This document shows positions 43,583-52,378 of a DNA stretch of 64,000 nucleotides, piece after piece (position 1 is the first letter of the stretch; every line of letters starts with the position of its first letter). The stretch is from Paenibacillus montanisoli (GTDB lineage: Bacteria > Bacillota > Bacilli > Paenibacillales > Paenibacillaceae): contig NZ_QLUW01000004.1 of NCBI RefSeq assembly GCF_003268025.1, positions 62,001-126,000 of the forward strand, read 5' to 3'. A program made the translations under genes and the position numbers. The notes below the pieces were generated by a model that saw only the letters and a program-made list of their open reading frames with translations, had not been told where the DNA came from and did not search any database.

Positions 43583-45742
43583 TTGAAGAGCGTTCGCCAG
43601 CTGCTCAACGATTTGCAGCAAAAACGATTTGTAGGGCGGGACAAGGAGCTTGCCCTCATGACCCAAGAGCTGGAGAACAACGAAGCGGCTTGGCGTCTGC
43701 ATCATTTTCACGGGCCTGGCGGAATCGGCAAGAGCGCATTGCTCCGCGCTTTCGAGCGGACGCTTCAAGGGGAAGACATCGTCATCTATGTAAATGTGCG
43801 TTCCTTCGAGCATCCCGTGCACTTCGCGGATGCCCTTCAGGACGAGCTGCACCGGTACCCGTCCATTCCGCAAGCTTCAACGGATCTTCATCTTCATGCT
43901 CCAATCGGCGTTGCCGAGGCGGATCGGCTGAATCGCCTGGCGGACCAGCGCGGCAGGCTGGTGCTGATGCTCGACGGCATTGACCGGGGAGGTCCCATCG
44001 CAGCATGGCTTCGAGACCACTGGCTTCCACAATTGACCACTCGCATCAAAGTATTCACCGCCGGCCGATACCCCTTGAACGAGGAATGGATATCCGCCGC
44101 CGGATGGATCGGCATGATCCGCAACATAAGACTCTCCCCGCTCACGAAATTCGATATCGACCGCTATACCGCTATTATCGGCATTGAAGACCAAGCGCTC
44201 CGCGATTGGGTAAAGCTGTTCTCCGGCGGCATTCCGCTCGCGCTTTCCTTGGCTTGCGAATCGATCCTGCAGCACGGCGCCCAATCCTTTCTGGCCGGGA
44301 CGCAAATGACGACCATTATCGCGATGATGGACCGCACGCTATTCGAGGATGGCCAGCAGCCCGCGATGGTGAAACGGCTTCTATCCGCGGCCTCGCTGAT
44401 TTGGTGGTTCGATCAAGACTTGCTGGAAGAGATGCTTGGCGAGACGATCATGCGCAGCGAAATGTGCGAATTTTGCAGCCTGCCCTACGTGATGCCCTTC
44501 GGTCCCGGAGGCTACAGCATCCTCGACGGCGTGCGCAGATGGATGAACGACGAGCTGGTCCGGCGCGCCCCCGACACCTGCCTTCAATATAAGAAGCGTG
44601 CGCTGCGGGCGGTCGAACGAAGATGGCGGATGCTGGAGGAGGGCGATTCGGAGAGCAAAAAGCGGATGCTCCGCCTTCAGAAGCTGTATTTGCTTTCGGA
44701 TTCGTTTATGCAAAGCAATCATTTCGCCGGCGATGGCGACGGCTTCGACATCCAGCAAGCGACCGAAACCGACCTCCATGCGGTCATCGCGATTTATGAG
44801 CGCTCCATGACGAAGCTACCGCCGTATCTGCCTGACGATACCGGCCAGCAAGCCTACATCCATGCAATCTGGAGGCAGGATCCCGGCTCCATTCGGGTCG
44901 TGAAGCACCGGGGATTGCCGGTCGGATTTTATGCCTTTATCCAGCTGAATGAAGACGTAAGAGCCATTATGGCCGATAATAACGCGCTGCGCGGCTACTT
45001 TGAGCAAAGCCCGGCTGATCCGGACGGGAACGAGTATATGTTCTGGCTGCTCGGAACCGTCATTGAATACGATCCGGACGTAATCGGACTGCTCATCCGC
45101 GACATGCTCGGCATGCAGCTGACGGGCCGTATCGTATTTACGTCGATTCCGGTCGTCGGCCCGATCGAATCGATCTGCCGGCTCGGGTTCGAACGGCTGC
45201 CTTGGGCCGATTACCGCTCCCCCGGAGGGCTGCATTACAAGGCCGCCCGCATCGACCTGCGCGGCGACGATTTCTTTCACCGCATTCCCTCGCGCGAGCT
45301 CGATAGGGAAAGCGAAAGCGCCCCTGAGCGCTTCCCTCTGCTTGCGAAGAAGCCGGAGCCTCTCGTGCAACCAGCCGTGCCGGACCGCTGCCAGCTAGTG
45401 AAGCTGATGCTGGAAAATTATCATCGGCTTAACCGCGAACATGCTTTGTTAAGCCTAATTAGCAACATGTTGCCCGGCCAAGCAACCGGCGAGCCAAAGG
45501 AACGGTTTGCAGCTCGCATCACCGAAGTCGTGGCCCAATTCCTTGCGGCGCAAGTCGAAGGCAAACAGCAGGAGCAGCTGCAAGCGCGGATCCTGCGCCT
45601 GTTCTATCTCGAGCGGATCGGCAGCCATGAGATGGTCGCTTCACGGCTCAGCATGCCGATGACGACTTATTACCGCCATTTGAAGAAAGGCACCCGCAAG
45701 CTCGCCGACCATGTTTTCGATCAGCTAACCGCGGGCTTGTAG
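43583..45742 (+). CDS. STAND-type ATPase with GNAT-like middle and C-terminal HTH
   Basis: A 719-residue protein. Start TTG 43583 with AGGAG nine bases upstream. Residues about 15-300 are an NTPase of the STAND/NB-ARC class: FVGRDKEL, Walker A GPGGIGKS (44-51), Walker B RLVLMLDGID (Asp131), and SGGIPLALSLAC, the GxP motif. Residues about 390-560 resemble an acetyltransferase fold (FDIQQATETDLHAVIAIYER, SIRVVKHRGLPVGFYAF). The C-terminal 60 residues hold an HTH (IGSHEMVASRLSMPMTTYYR). STAND regulators act as ligand-controlled switches. Combination with a GNAT-like module is unusual; sensed signal and target are unknown. It stands alone between two terminators. Confidence 0.75.
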   Translation: MKSVRQLLNDLQQKRFVGRDKELALMTQELENNEAAWRLHHFHGPGGIGKSALLRAFERTLQGEDIVIYVNVRSFEHPVHFADALQDELHRYPSIPQASTDLHLHAPIGVAEADRLNRLADQRGRLVLMLDGIDRGGPIAAWLRDHWLPQLTTRIKVFTAGRYPLNEEWISAAGWIGMIRNIRLSPLTKFDIDRYTAIIGIEDQALRDWVKLFSGGIPLALSLACESILQHGAQSFLAGTQMTTIIAMMDRTLFEDGQQPAMVKRLLSAASLIWWFDQDLLEEMLGETIMRSEMCEFCSLPYVMPFGPGGYSILDGVRRWMNDELVRRAPDTCLQYKKRALRAVERRWRMLEEGDSESKKRMLRLQKLYLLSDSFMQSNHFAGDGDGFDIQQATETDLHAVIAIYERSMTKLPPYLPDDTGQQAYIHAIWRQDPGSIRVVKHRGLPVGFYAFIQLNEDVRAIMADNNALRGYFEQSPADPDGNEYMFWLLGTVIEYDPDVIGLLIRDMLGMQLTGRIVFTSIPVVGPIESICRLGFERLPWADYRSPGGLHYKAARIDLRGDDFFHRIPSRELDRESESAPERFPLLAKKPEPLVQPAVPDRCQLVKLMLENYHRLNREHALLSLISNMLPGQATGEPKERFAARITEVVAQFLAAQVEGKQQEQLQARILRLFYLERIGSHEMVASRLSMPMTTYYRHLKKGTRKLADHVFDQLTAGL

Positions 45743-45774
45743 AACCCATCTGCCACACCTAACAGCATGTACAT

Positions 45775-45838
45775 AAAAAAGGCTGAAAGTCTCCGCAAGC
45801 GCACACGATCGTGCTGCTTGAGGGCCTTTCAGCCTTTT
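45775..45838. terminator. Bidirectional terminator between STAND gene and pit
   Basis: AAAAAAGGCTGAAAG pairs with CTTTCAGCCTTTT, with inner GC pairs, serving the plus-strand STAND gene and the minus-strand phosphate transporter. Confidence 0.85.
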
Positions 45839-45845
45839 GCTGTTT

Positions 45846-46844
45846 CTAGATAAACAATGCGATCAACTGGTAAAGCAAAGCCGCGAGCACTGCCGTAATC
45901 GGAATCGTGATGATCCACGACATGATGATACGTCCTGCCAAGTCCCATTTGACAGCCGAGAAGCGCTTCGCGCTGCCGACGCCGAGAATGGAGGAAGTGA
46001 TGACATGCGTCGTACTGACTGGCAGATGCGTCATCGTTGCCGTCAGGATGACGGTTGCCGACGTGATGTCCGCCGCGAAGCCGTTGATCGGCTCGATTTT
46101 GAAAATTTTCGTCCCCATCGTCTTGATGATTTTCCATCCCCCGATTGAGGTACCGAGCGCCATGGCCGTTGCTGCCGAGAGCTTGACCCATAACGGGATA
46201 TAATCCGTGGTGTCCTGGATCTCCGCCGCCACGAGCGCGAACGTGATGATCCCCATCGCTTTCTGGGCATCGTTCGTACCATGCGTGAACGATTGGAACG
46301 CCGCCGTCAAGATCTGTCCGGAACGGAACCCTTTGTTAATCTGATGCGGATTGGCCTTGGCAAAAATCTGCTTCAAGATCCACATCACGATGAAACCACC
46401 AGCAAATGCGATGAGCGGCGAAAAAATAAGTGCCTTCAGAATATCGATAAACCCTTTTGAATTAATCGCATCAAAGCCCGCCGAGCTGACGACCGCGCCT
46501 GTAAGCGCGCCGATCAGAGCATGGGAGGACGAAGACGGGATCCCGAACCACCATGTGAGCAGGTTCCAGGCAATCGCGCCGATGAGCGTCGCCACGACGA
46601 CCTGCAAGCCGTGGTCCAAGTTGGCCGGATTGGCGATTTTGCCCCCGATCGTCTTTGCAACGCCCGTAAACATGACCGCCCCGACGAAGTTCATCAGCGA
46701 AGCGAGAATGATCGCCATCCGCGGCGACAAGGCCCGCGTGGACACGGACGTCGCAATCGCGTTGGCCGTATCGTGGAACCCGTTAATAAAGTCAAAAGCC
46801 AGTGCTAGAAAGATGACTATGCCGACCCAAATGTAAATGTCCAT
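45846..46844 (-). CDS. pit: PiT-family inorganic phosphate transporter
   Basis: A 332-residue membrane transporter with the duplicated PiT signature: FINGFHDTANAIATSVSTRAL at the N-terminus and SFTHGTNDAQKAMGII in the second half (known GANDVANA-type motif). About ten hydrophobic helices are visible. Imports phosphate with a cation. Directly downstream (18 bases) of the DUF47 gene, the conserved PhoU-like partner of Pit. Confidence 0.92.
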   Translation of the reverse strand: MDIYIWVGIVIFLALAFDFINGFHDTANAIATSVSTRALSPRMAIILASLMNFVGAVMFTGVAKTIGGKIANPANLDHGLQVVVATLIGAIAWNLLTWWFGIPSSSSHALIGALTGAVVSSAGFDAINSKGFIDILKALIFSPLIAFAGGFIVMWILKQIFAKANPHQINKGFRSGQILTAAFQSFTHGTNDAQKAMGIITFALVAAEIQDTTDYIPLWVKLSAATAMALGTSIGGWKIIKTMGTKIFKIEPINGFAADITSATVILTATMTHLPVSTTHVITSSILGVGSAKRFSAVKWDLAGRIIMSWIITIPITAVLAALLYQLIALFI

Positions 46845-46862
46845 GACTGCTCGTCCCGCTCC

Positions 46863-47477
46863 TTAGCTATTGCGCATAATGATCGTTTCGAGTGTGTCTG
46901 CGACATCCTCGCAGTAGTCGGTCGTTTGCTCCAGTCGCTCGTAAATCTCTTTGCGCTTGATCAGCTCGATCGGATCCGTCACGTTCGCGAACAGGCTCTT
47001 CACGCTGACGCGAAGCAGGTCATCCGCTTGGTTCTCCAGCTCGTTGATATGGATCGCCGGCTCGCGCATCGCCAGCAGCTTCTTCTCGGAGAGCAGATAG
47101 ATCGCTTTCTTGATTTGCTGCGCGCAACGGAGAATGTTCTCGGCGAACAGCGTGACATACTCGTCCGGCTGCGTAATATTGTACATTTCAAAGCGGGATG
47201 CGCATGCTTCGATGCCATCGAGCACATCATCAAGTGACGTCGTAAGCTTCATGATGTCTTCTCGCTCGATCGGCGTAATGAATGTCTTGTTCAACTCGGT
47301 CAGAATCGTATGTACGTGGCGGTCGCATTTGCTTTCGTACTCTTTCATTGATTTCGCGAACTGCCCAGCGTCTTTAATTTTGGAAACGTTTTGCTCGAAG
47401 AAGAGCACGCCCTCCAAAATCGTATCCGCCATGGATTCCAGCGTTGTAAAAAACACATCGTTCTTTCTCTTAAACAT
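46863..47477 (-). CDS. DUF47 (PhoU-like) regulator of Pit
   Basis: A 204-residue all-helical protein of the DUF47/PhoU_div family: LESMADTILEGVLFFEQNV, EYESKCDRHVHTILTELNKT, then FITPIEREDIMKLTTSLDDV, the most conserved segment. PhoU-like proteins bind metals and modulate phosphate uptake. The ATG at 47477 (AAGGGG seven bases upstream) is preferred over an open frame 23 codons longer. First gene of the DUF47-pit operon. Confidence 0.9.
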   Translation of the reverse strand: MFKRKNDVFFTTLESMADTILEGVLFFEQNVSKIKDAGQFAKSMKEYESKCDRHVHTILTELNKTFITPIEREDIMKLTTSLDDVLDGIEACASRFEMYNITQPDEYVTLFAENILRCAQQIKKAIYLLSEKKLLAMREPAIHINELENQADDLLRVSVKSLFANVTDPIELIKRKEIYERLEQTTDYCEDVADTLETIIMRNS

Positions 47478-47692
47478 AACTATCCCCTTCGCCACCGCGG
47501 TATTTGCGTTACGGTAAATTAATACAATTGTCACTTGAAACGACAATATCTTAACATAGTTTACAAAACAATTGTTAAGGGATTGTAAAGGTTTTATGAC
47601 TTATTTCACTTTTTTCATTCACAATTGCGCTTCCAAGTCTGCCGTGCACTTCTATTGTTTTCATGCGCATCCGATTTTAATCGCTAACAGGC

Positions 47693-47723
47693 AAAAAAAA
47701 GAAACCGGACAACCGCCGGTTTC
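47693..47723 (-). terminator. Terminator of the methyltransferase gene
   Basis: GAAACCGG pairs with CCGGTTTC; on the minus strand eight T follow. Confidence 0.8.
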
Positions 47724-47729
47724 CCTGAT

Positions 47730-48524
47730 TTACAGCTTCTCAGCCACTATGGTGAACGTCTTCGGAATGCCCTTGTCGAACACATCGGACGAGCCGTTCG
47801 GCAGCTCCTCGAGCAGCTTGATGCATAGCCCGCCGCCCGCAACCGCGGTCACGATCTCGCCCAGCGTCCAGTTGCGCAGCAGCACTTTCGGCACCTCGCC
47901 GCCCTGCTCCACCGTAAACTTGGCGAAGGCGACCTCCTTCTCCTCCAGCTCGCTGCTGAAATAGTCGCCTGTCACCTTATGCTTGCGAATGTTCGCCGTC
48001 GTGCCGCGCGAGGAGATCAGCTTCGTCGATACCGGATGGAAGTCCTGCAGCACCAGCTTCCCGCCTTGGCGCAGCAGTCCGCGCACCACCTCGAAGAGCG
48101 GCGCGAGATCGAGAAAATAATGCAAAATCCCAAACTCCATGTACACGATATCATAGGAGCCGTCGAGCACGCCGGAAGGAAGCTTCAGCACATCCGCCAC
48201 GATATACGTCAGCGGAACGCCCGCCTCGGCGGCTAGCTCCCGCGCATACCGCTCGTTCTCCTGCGAAAAATCGATCACCGTCGCGTCGGCGCCGAGCAGC
48301 GCAAGCGCGACCGCCTTATTCCCGTTCGAGCCAAGCAGATTGACGATCCGCTTCCCGCTCACTTCGCCCATATGCTCAAGAGCCGTGCCGACGCGCTTCG
48401 CCGGCGCAGCTTTGATTTTGGCAGCCGCTTCAGCCGGGGTGCCGAAGCGCTGCAGCCAAGCGCCGTACGCGCCGGTGTTCCAGGATTGTTCATTTTGCTT
48501 CGTTGTCGGTTCCACTGCTGCCAA
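47730..48524 (-). CDS. Class I SAM-dependent methyltransferase
   Basis: A 264-residue methyltransferase with motif I in the form RIVNLLGSNGNKAVALALLG, motif II ATVIDFSQENERYA, DVLKLP, and post-motif YDIVYMEFGILHYFLDLAPL. The motif-I variation (LLGSNGNK rather than DxGxGxG) is common in a Firmicutes subfamily. Substrate unknown. It stops six bases beyond its terminator stem; the next gene upstream (yerB) is 27 bases away on the same strand, so the two are likely cotranscribed. Confidence 0.85.
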   Translation of the reverse strand: MAAVEPTTKQNEQSWNTGAYGAWLQRFGTPAEAAAKIKAAPAKRVGTALEHMGEVSGKRIVNLLGSNGNKAVALALLGADATVIDFSQENERYARELAAEAGVPLTYIVADVLKLPSGVLDGSYDIVYMEFGILHYFLDLAPLFEVVRGLLRQGGKLVLQDFHPVSTKLISSRGTTANIRKHKVTGDYFSSELEEKEVAFAKFTVEQGGEVPKVLLRNWTLGEIVTAVAGGGLCIKLLEELPNGSSDVFDKGIPKTFTIVAEKL

Positions 48525-48551
48525 TCCTCCACTTACCGTCTAATCACTCCA

Positions 48552-49676
48552 TTATATGCCGAGCTTCACATGCCCCGCAATCGTTGGCGTCATCGGAACG
48601 ATGTGATAATACGTTTGACCGGGTACGAACGGCAGCTCCTGCCCGTCCTTCATAATCCGAATCACGCCGTCGCTGCTCCGTTCCCAAGTGCAGTCGATCT
48701 TCTTGCCCTTCTGGACCAGCATGGCCGGACCGCCGCTCTCGAGATCGATTTCCAGCCTGCCATAATCGTCGTATGTCTTATGCTTAGCGCCGATCACGAC
48801 CAAATTCGCTGCCGTCAGCTGCTTCTCCGTCGTCAGATCGGTATGCGGCTTGCCGTTAATGAAGCGCTCATAGAGACCCATTGCCTCGTTATAGGTATAA
48901 GAGAGCTTGTAATCCTTCAGCAGAAAATGAATCTCGACCTCCGAGGCATCGTTGCCTGCCGAGGTAGCACCCGTCTCCGACCAAGGATACGCCGGAATAT
49001 CGACGGTATCCGCGTATTTCTTCTTCGCCGCGCCTGCGCGAAGCTTCTCCAGATTGGAGTAGAGGTTATGCGGCGCCTTGCGGAACGACTCACGGTAGAA
49101 GTAAGCGCCCGCGTTCGAGATTTCGTCCAGATAATCTTTGTCCTGATGCTGCAAAATATCGTAGCCCTGCTGGCTGGCGCCGGCATGCGCGAGCACCGCA
49201 TGGTAGGCTTCGCCGATCCGAATCAGATAAGGCCGGTTGCTGCGGATCGGACCGATCGGCTGCGTGGACGTCGTGCTTTGGAAAATCGCGACGAGCCGCG
49301 TGATGCCGCCCTCCGCTAGTACCTCCCAGACGACGTCGGCATTGGGCAGCCCCGACTGCGGGCGCGCCGCCGCGAAGTTGTTGACCATTACCGCGATCGG
49401 ACGCTGCGTGGATTCGCTGTCCAGCGGCAGGCCGGTCAGCGGCGCAATATATTGAGGCGGATCAACGGCCGGCGGATCAATGGGTTCCGTATCGGTCGGC
49501 GTATCCGGAGGCGTGGTATTCTCCGGAGCCGGTTCGGTAACCGGGGCGGTCGTTTCGGCACTATTTTTATTTTTGTCATTGCAGCCTATGAGCAGGACGC
49601 TTGTTAAGAGCAGCACGACTGCGGCTAGCACGAACGTCAAGCGAAATGGAGACCGTTGTTTAACATCCTTCATCAT
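48552..49676 (-). CDS. yerB: DUF3048 lipoprotein, YerB-like
   Basis: A 374-residue lipoprotein: signal FVLAAVVLLLTSVLLIGC (lipobox Cys), a Pro/Glu/Thr-rich spacer, then the DUF3048 N-terminal domain (IAPLTGLPLD, RPIAVMVNNFAAARPQSGL, ADVVWEVLAEGGITRLVAIF, GPIRSNRPYL). The C-terminal domain ends TYYHIVPMTP. The start is one of two adjacent ATG codons (49676 or 49673) behind AAAGGTGGG; the longer open frame (to 49871) is not coding. Known in Bacillus as YerB; function at the cell surface is unclear. Confidence 0.88.
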   Translation of the reverse strand: MMKDVKQRSPFRLTFVLAAVVLLLTSVLLIGCNDKNKNSAETTAPVTEPAPENTTPPDTPTDTEPIDPPAVDPPQYIAPLTGLPLDSESTQRPIAVMVNNFAAARPQSGLPNADVVWEVLAEGGITRLVAIFQSTTSTQPIGPIRSNRPYLIRIGEAYHAVLAHAGASQQGYDILQHQDKDYLDEISNAGAYFYRESFRKAPHNLYSNLEKLRAGAAKKKYADTVDIPAYPWSETGATSAGNDASEVEIHFLLKDYKLSYTYNEAMGLYERFINGKPHTDLTTEKQLTAANLVVIGAKHKTYDDYGRLEIDLESGGPAMLVQKGKKIDCTWERSSDGVIRIMKDGQELPFVPGQTYYHIVPMTPTIAGHVKLGI

Positions 49677-49908
49677 CGAGCCCACCTTTTGTAGAATTTG
49701 AGGGAACGTTAACCATACCTTATTAAACCACATGTACGGCGGTATTGTCTGCCGCCCTAGGTAGGAACCGGCTTTGGAGGCCGGCGCGATGAACATCGCA
49801 GGGAAAGCAGAAACGGATCGACGACGCTCCCGCTGCGCCGGATCCGCATAATTTCGCCTAACTTTTGGCATACTAGTGCTATCTCTCTTTATGTTTAGGA
49901 GGCTAACT

Positions 49909-50028
49909 ATGCCTGCTTTTATCGATTGGGTGACGGATCATTGGTTCTCCAGCCTTATTATAGTGCTGGCTATTATCGCGATTGCTTACGTAGCCAAAAA
50001 TCACAAGTCGCTGTTTTATAAGGAATAG
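49909..50028 (+). CDS. 39-residue single-helix membrane protein
   Basis: ATG at 49909 with a perfect AGGAGG six bases upstream. Product: MPAFIDWVTDHWFSS, a helix LIIVLAIIAIAYVA, and a basic tail KNHKSLFYKE. A terminator follows within 15 bases. Too short for most gene finders, but the signals at both ends are strong. Possibly a small envelope protein; no known homologue recalled. Confidence 0.7.
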   Translation: MPAFIDWVTDHWFSSLIIVLAIIAIAYVAKNHKSLFYKE

Positions 50029-50040
50029 CCTTGCATGATC

Positions 50041-50073
50041 AATAACCCGGTCGGCGCCGCCGATCGGGTTATT
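50041..50073 (+). terminator. Terminator of the 39-residue gene
   Basis: AATAACCCG pairs with CGGGTTATT, with inner GGC/GCC. It overlaps the last codons of the convergent histidine kinase gene. Confidence 0.75.
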
Positions 50074-51484
50074 TCGTCTGCTCTGTTGGCTGTTGCGCGC
50101 CAAGCAGCGGAATCGCGATTGTCACGGAAGTGCCTTCGCCGACCGTGCTCTCCAGCCGGAAGGTGCCGCCGTGCAGCTCGACGATTTCTTTGCAAATGGC
50201 AAGGCCAAGTCCGCTCCCGGACCGCTGGCTCGAGCCTTTGTAGAATTTCTCCGTTACGTGGGGCAAATCCTCAGGCGGAATGCCGATGCCCGTATCGGCG
50301 ATTCGTATCGCCGCGAAGCCATCCTCTTGATCGGCCGTAACGGTAATCGTCCCGTCTCTCGGCGTAAATTTCAACGCGTTATCCAGTACGTTGATGAACA
50401 CCTGCTTCATCCGGTTCGCATCGATTTTGGCGATCAGCGGTTTGTCCCCGCTTTTGCCTGCTATCGTGACCGATTCGCGCTGCCCCCTCGCTTCAAACTG
50501 ACACAGCGTCTCCATGACCGGCTTGCGGATATCCAGCGCCTCGGGATGAAGCACGATGCTCTTGGCATAGAGCTTCGAGAAATCGAGCAGATCCTCCACG
50601 AGCCCCGCGAGCCGCTCCGTTTCCCGGTCGATGATCGCCAGACCGAGATTCAGCTCTTCCACATCGGCAGGATCGCCGGATGCCAGCGTTTCGCTCCAGC
50701 CTTTAATCGAGGTAAGCGGCGTGCGCAGCTCGTGCGAGATGGAAGAGATGAAATCCTCCTTCAGCTTCTCCCGCCGCGTCAGCTCCGACGCCATCGTGTT
50801 CAACGTTTCCGCCAGCCGTCCGATCTCATCGCGATCCTGCAGCGCGGCGCGGCGCGACCAGTCGCCTTCGGCCATCTTCTCGGCAACCCGCGTCAGGTTG
50901 CGGATCGGATTAGCGATCCGGTTCGCGATCAGTACGCTCATCGCGAAGAAGAGCAGCACGACCGCGCCGCCGACAAGCAGCGTAATCCAGAGCACGCTGC
51001 GCACCGTCGCGTCGACTTCCTTCAGCGAGGCGGTGTAGCGGAACATCGCGACGACGCGCTGTTCTTGCTTGACCGGCAGCGTAACCGCCGCGATCCGCTC
51101 GCCCGTCAGCGGGTCCTTGCCCCGCCAGACCCCTTTCTCGCCTTGGATCGCCCGTCTTACATCAGGCGTATCCGCCAGCTTGCCTCCGCCGCCTAGACCG
51201 TCGCTGTCGACGACGACGGCGCCTGAGCCGTCCAGAAGCTGGAGATACGGGGTGCCGACGGACATATTTTGCAGCATGTATCTGGCCTTCTCCCGGAGCG
51301 GTTCATAGGCGATCATGCGGTTGTGCAGGGCAGCTGCCGTCTCCGCGCGCTGCAGGACGGAGCCGACTGCGCTGCTGTAATAATAGTTCCAAACGAGGGT
51401 CACGAACATCGAACCGAGCGTAACGACGACAAGCACGATAAGAATGCCGTAGCTCCAGACGATGCGTGTGCGCAGGCTTTTCAT
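50069..51484 (-). CDS. Membrane sensor histidine kinase (OmpR-type partner)
   Basis: A 471-residue two-helix kinase. Helix 1 is near residues 11-31, the extracellular sensor 35-160, and helix 2 near 164-186 (VLWITLLVGGAVVLLFFAM). HAMP follows (IANPIRNLTRVAEKMAEGDW), then HisKA with the phosphorylated His251 (SSISHELRTPLTSIKG). The ATPase domain has the N box NVLDNALKFTP, GIGIPPEDLPHVTEKFY and the GSGLGLAI box. Its ATG overlaps the response-regulator stop by ATGA. The signal is unknown; envelope genes downstream of nothing else are linked. Confidence 0.92.
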   Translation of the reverse strand: MKSLRTRIVWSYGILIVLVVVTLGSMFVTLVWNYYYSSAVGSVLQRAETAAALHNRMIAYEPLREKARYMLQNMSVGTPYLQLLDGSGAVVVDSDGLGGGGKLADTPDVRRAIQGEKGVWRGKDPLTGERIAAVTLPVKQEQRVVAMFRYTASLKEVDATVRSVLWITLLVGGAVVLLFFAMSVLIANRIANPIRNLTRVAEKMAEGDWSRRAALQDRDEIGRLAETLNTMASELTRREKLKEDFISSISHELRTPLTSIKGWSETLASGDPADVEELNLGLAIIDRETERLAGLVEDLLDFSKLYAKSIVLHPEALDIRKPVMETLCQFEARGQRESVTIAGKSGDKPLIAKIDANRMKQVFINVLDNALKFTPRDGTITVTADQEDGFAAIRIADTGIGIPPEDLPHVTEKFYKGSSQRSGSGLGLAICKEIVELHGGTFRLESTVGEGTSVTIAIPLLGAQQPTEQTK

Positions 51485-52356
51485 TGCTCGTCGCTCCGTT
51501 TCCAGCGGTAGCCGTAGCCCCAGAGCGTCTCGATATGGCGCGGATCGGAAGGGTTCCGCTCAAGCTTCTGCCGAATGCGCCGGATGTTGACGTCCACGAT
51601 CTTCAAATCCCCGACATAGTGCCGCCCCCACACCGCATCCAATATATCGTCGCGGCTTAAGCCCTCTCCCTCCCGCTCTATGAGCAGCTTCACAAGCGTC
51701 CACTCCGTCGGCGTCAGCACGATCTCTGCGCCGTCCTTCCACAGTCTGCGCTCCGCCGAAGACAGGCGGAACGGTCCGGAACGCAGCTCGCCGCGCCGCG
51801 TGGCGGACGCGTCGGCGCTTGCCGCGGCGTCGTCGAACCCGCCTGCGGCGTTCGCGCCGGCGCTGCCGCCGTTCCCGTCTTGAGGAACGGTGCCTGCATG
51901 GCCAGCCGCTCCCGAGGCGTTCGCTCCGGCCATGCCGGTGGTTCCGCCTTCTCCCGCGGCGGCAGTGCCCATTGCTTCTTCGCCAAGCGGCAGCATGCGC
52001 CGCTTCAACGCGTTCAGCCGGGCCACGAGCTCGCCCGGACTGAACGGCTTCTGCACGTAATCATCGGCGCCGAGCTCCAAGCCGCGGATTTTATCCTCTT
52101 CCTGCGACTTCGCCGTCAGCATGACGATGCCCATGCGCGGAAACTCCCGGCGCAGCTGCTCGCACACGTCGAACCCGCTGATGCCGGGCAGCATCACGTC
52201 CAGCAGCGCTACGTCAAAAGGCGGGGAGGCTTCCCGCGCCAGCGCCAAGGCGGTTTCCCCGTCCTCGGCCTCCGTTACCTCCATGCCGCCCCTTTTCAGA
52301 TTAATGCGGACAAATCCGCGAATTGCCTCTTCATCCTCCACGATCAAAATCCGCAA
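51481..52356 (-). CDS. OmpR-family response regulator with an expanded linker
   Basis: A 291-residue regulator. Receiver: acidic pocket with Asp8 (IVEDEE), phospho-acceptor Asp53 (LLDVMLPG), Thr81 and Lys103 (QKPFSPGEL). The winged-helix output domain is near 200-290 (VLTPTEWTLVKLLIEREG, DVNIRRIRQKLE, ETLWGYGYRWK). Between them lies a linker of about 75 residues rich in Ala, Gly and Thr (GTTGMAGANASGAAGHAG), against about 10-20 usual. It is translated with its kinase (ATGA overlap). The FG-GAP lipoprotein upstream by 22 bases is probably in the same transcript. Confidence 0.9.
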   Translation of the reverse strand: MRILIVEDEEAIRGFVRINLKRGGMEVTEAEDGETALALAREASPPFDVALLDVMLPGISGFDVCEQLRREFPRMGIVMLTAKSQEEDKIRGLELGADDYVQKPFSPGELVARLNALKRRMLPLGEEAMGTAAAGEGGTTGMAGANASGAAGHAGTVPQDGNGGSAGANAAGGFDDAAASADASATRRGELRSGPFRLSSAERRLWKDGAEIVLTPTEWTLVKLLIEREGEGLSRDDILDAVWGRHYVGDLKIVDVNIRRIRQKLERNPSDPRHIETLWGYGYRWKRSDEQ

Positions 52357-52378
52357 GCAAAGGTCCCTCCTTCACGTC

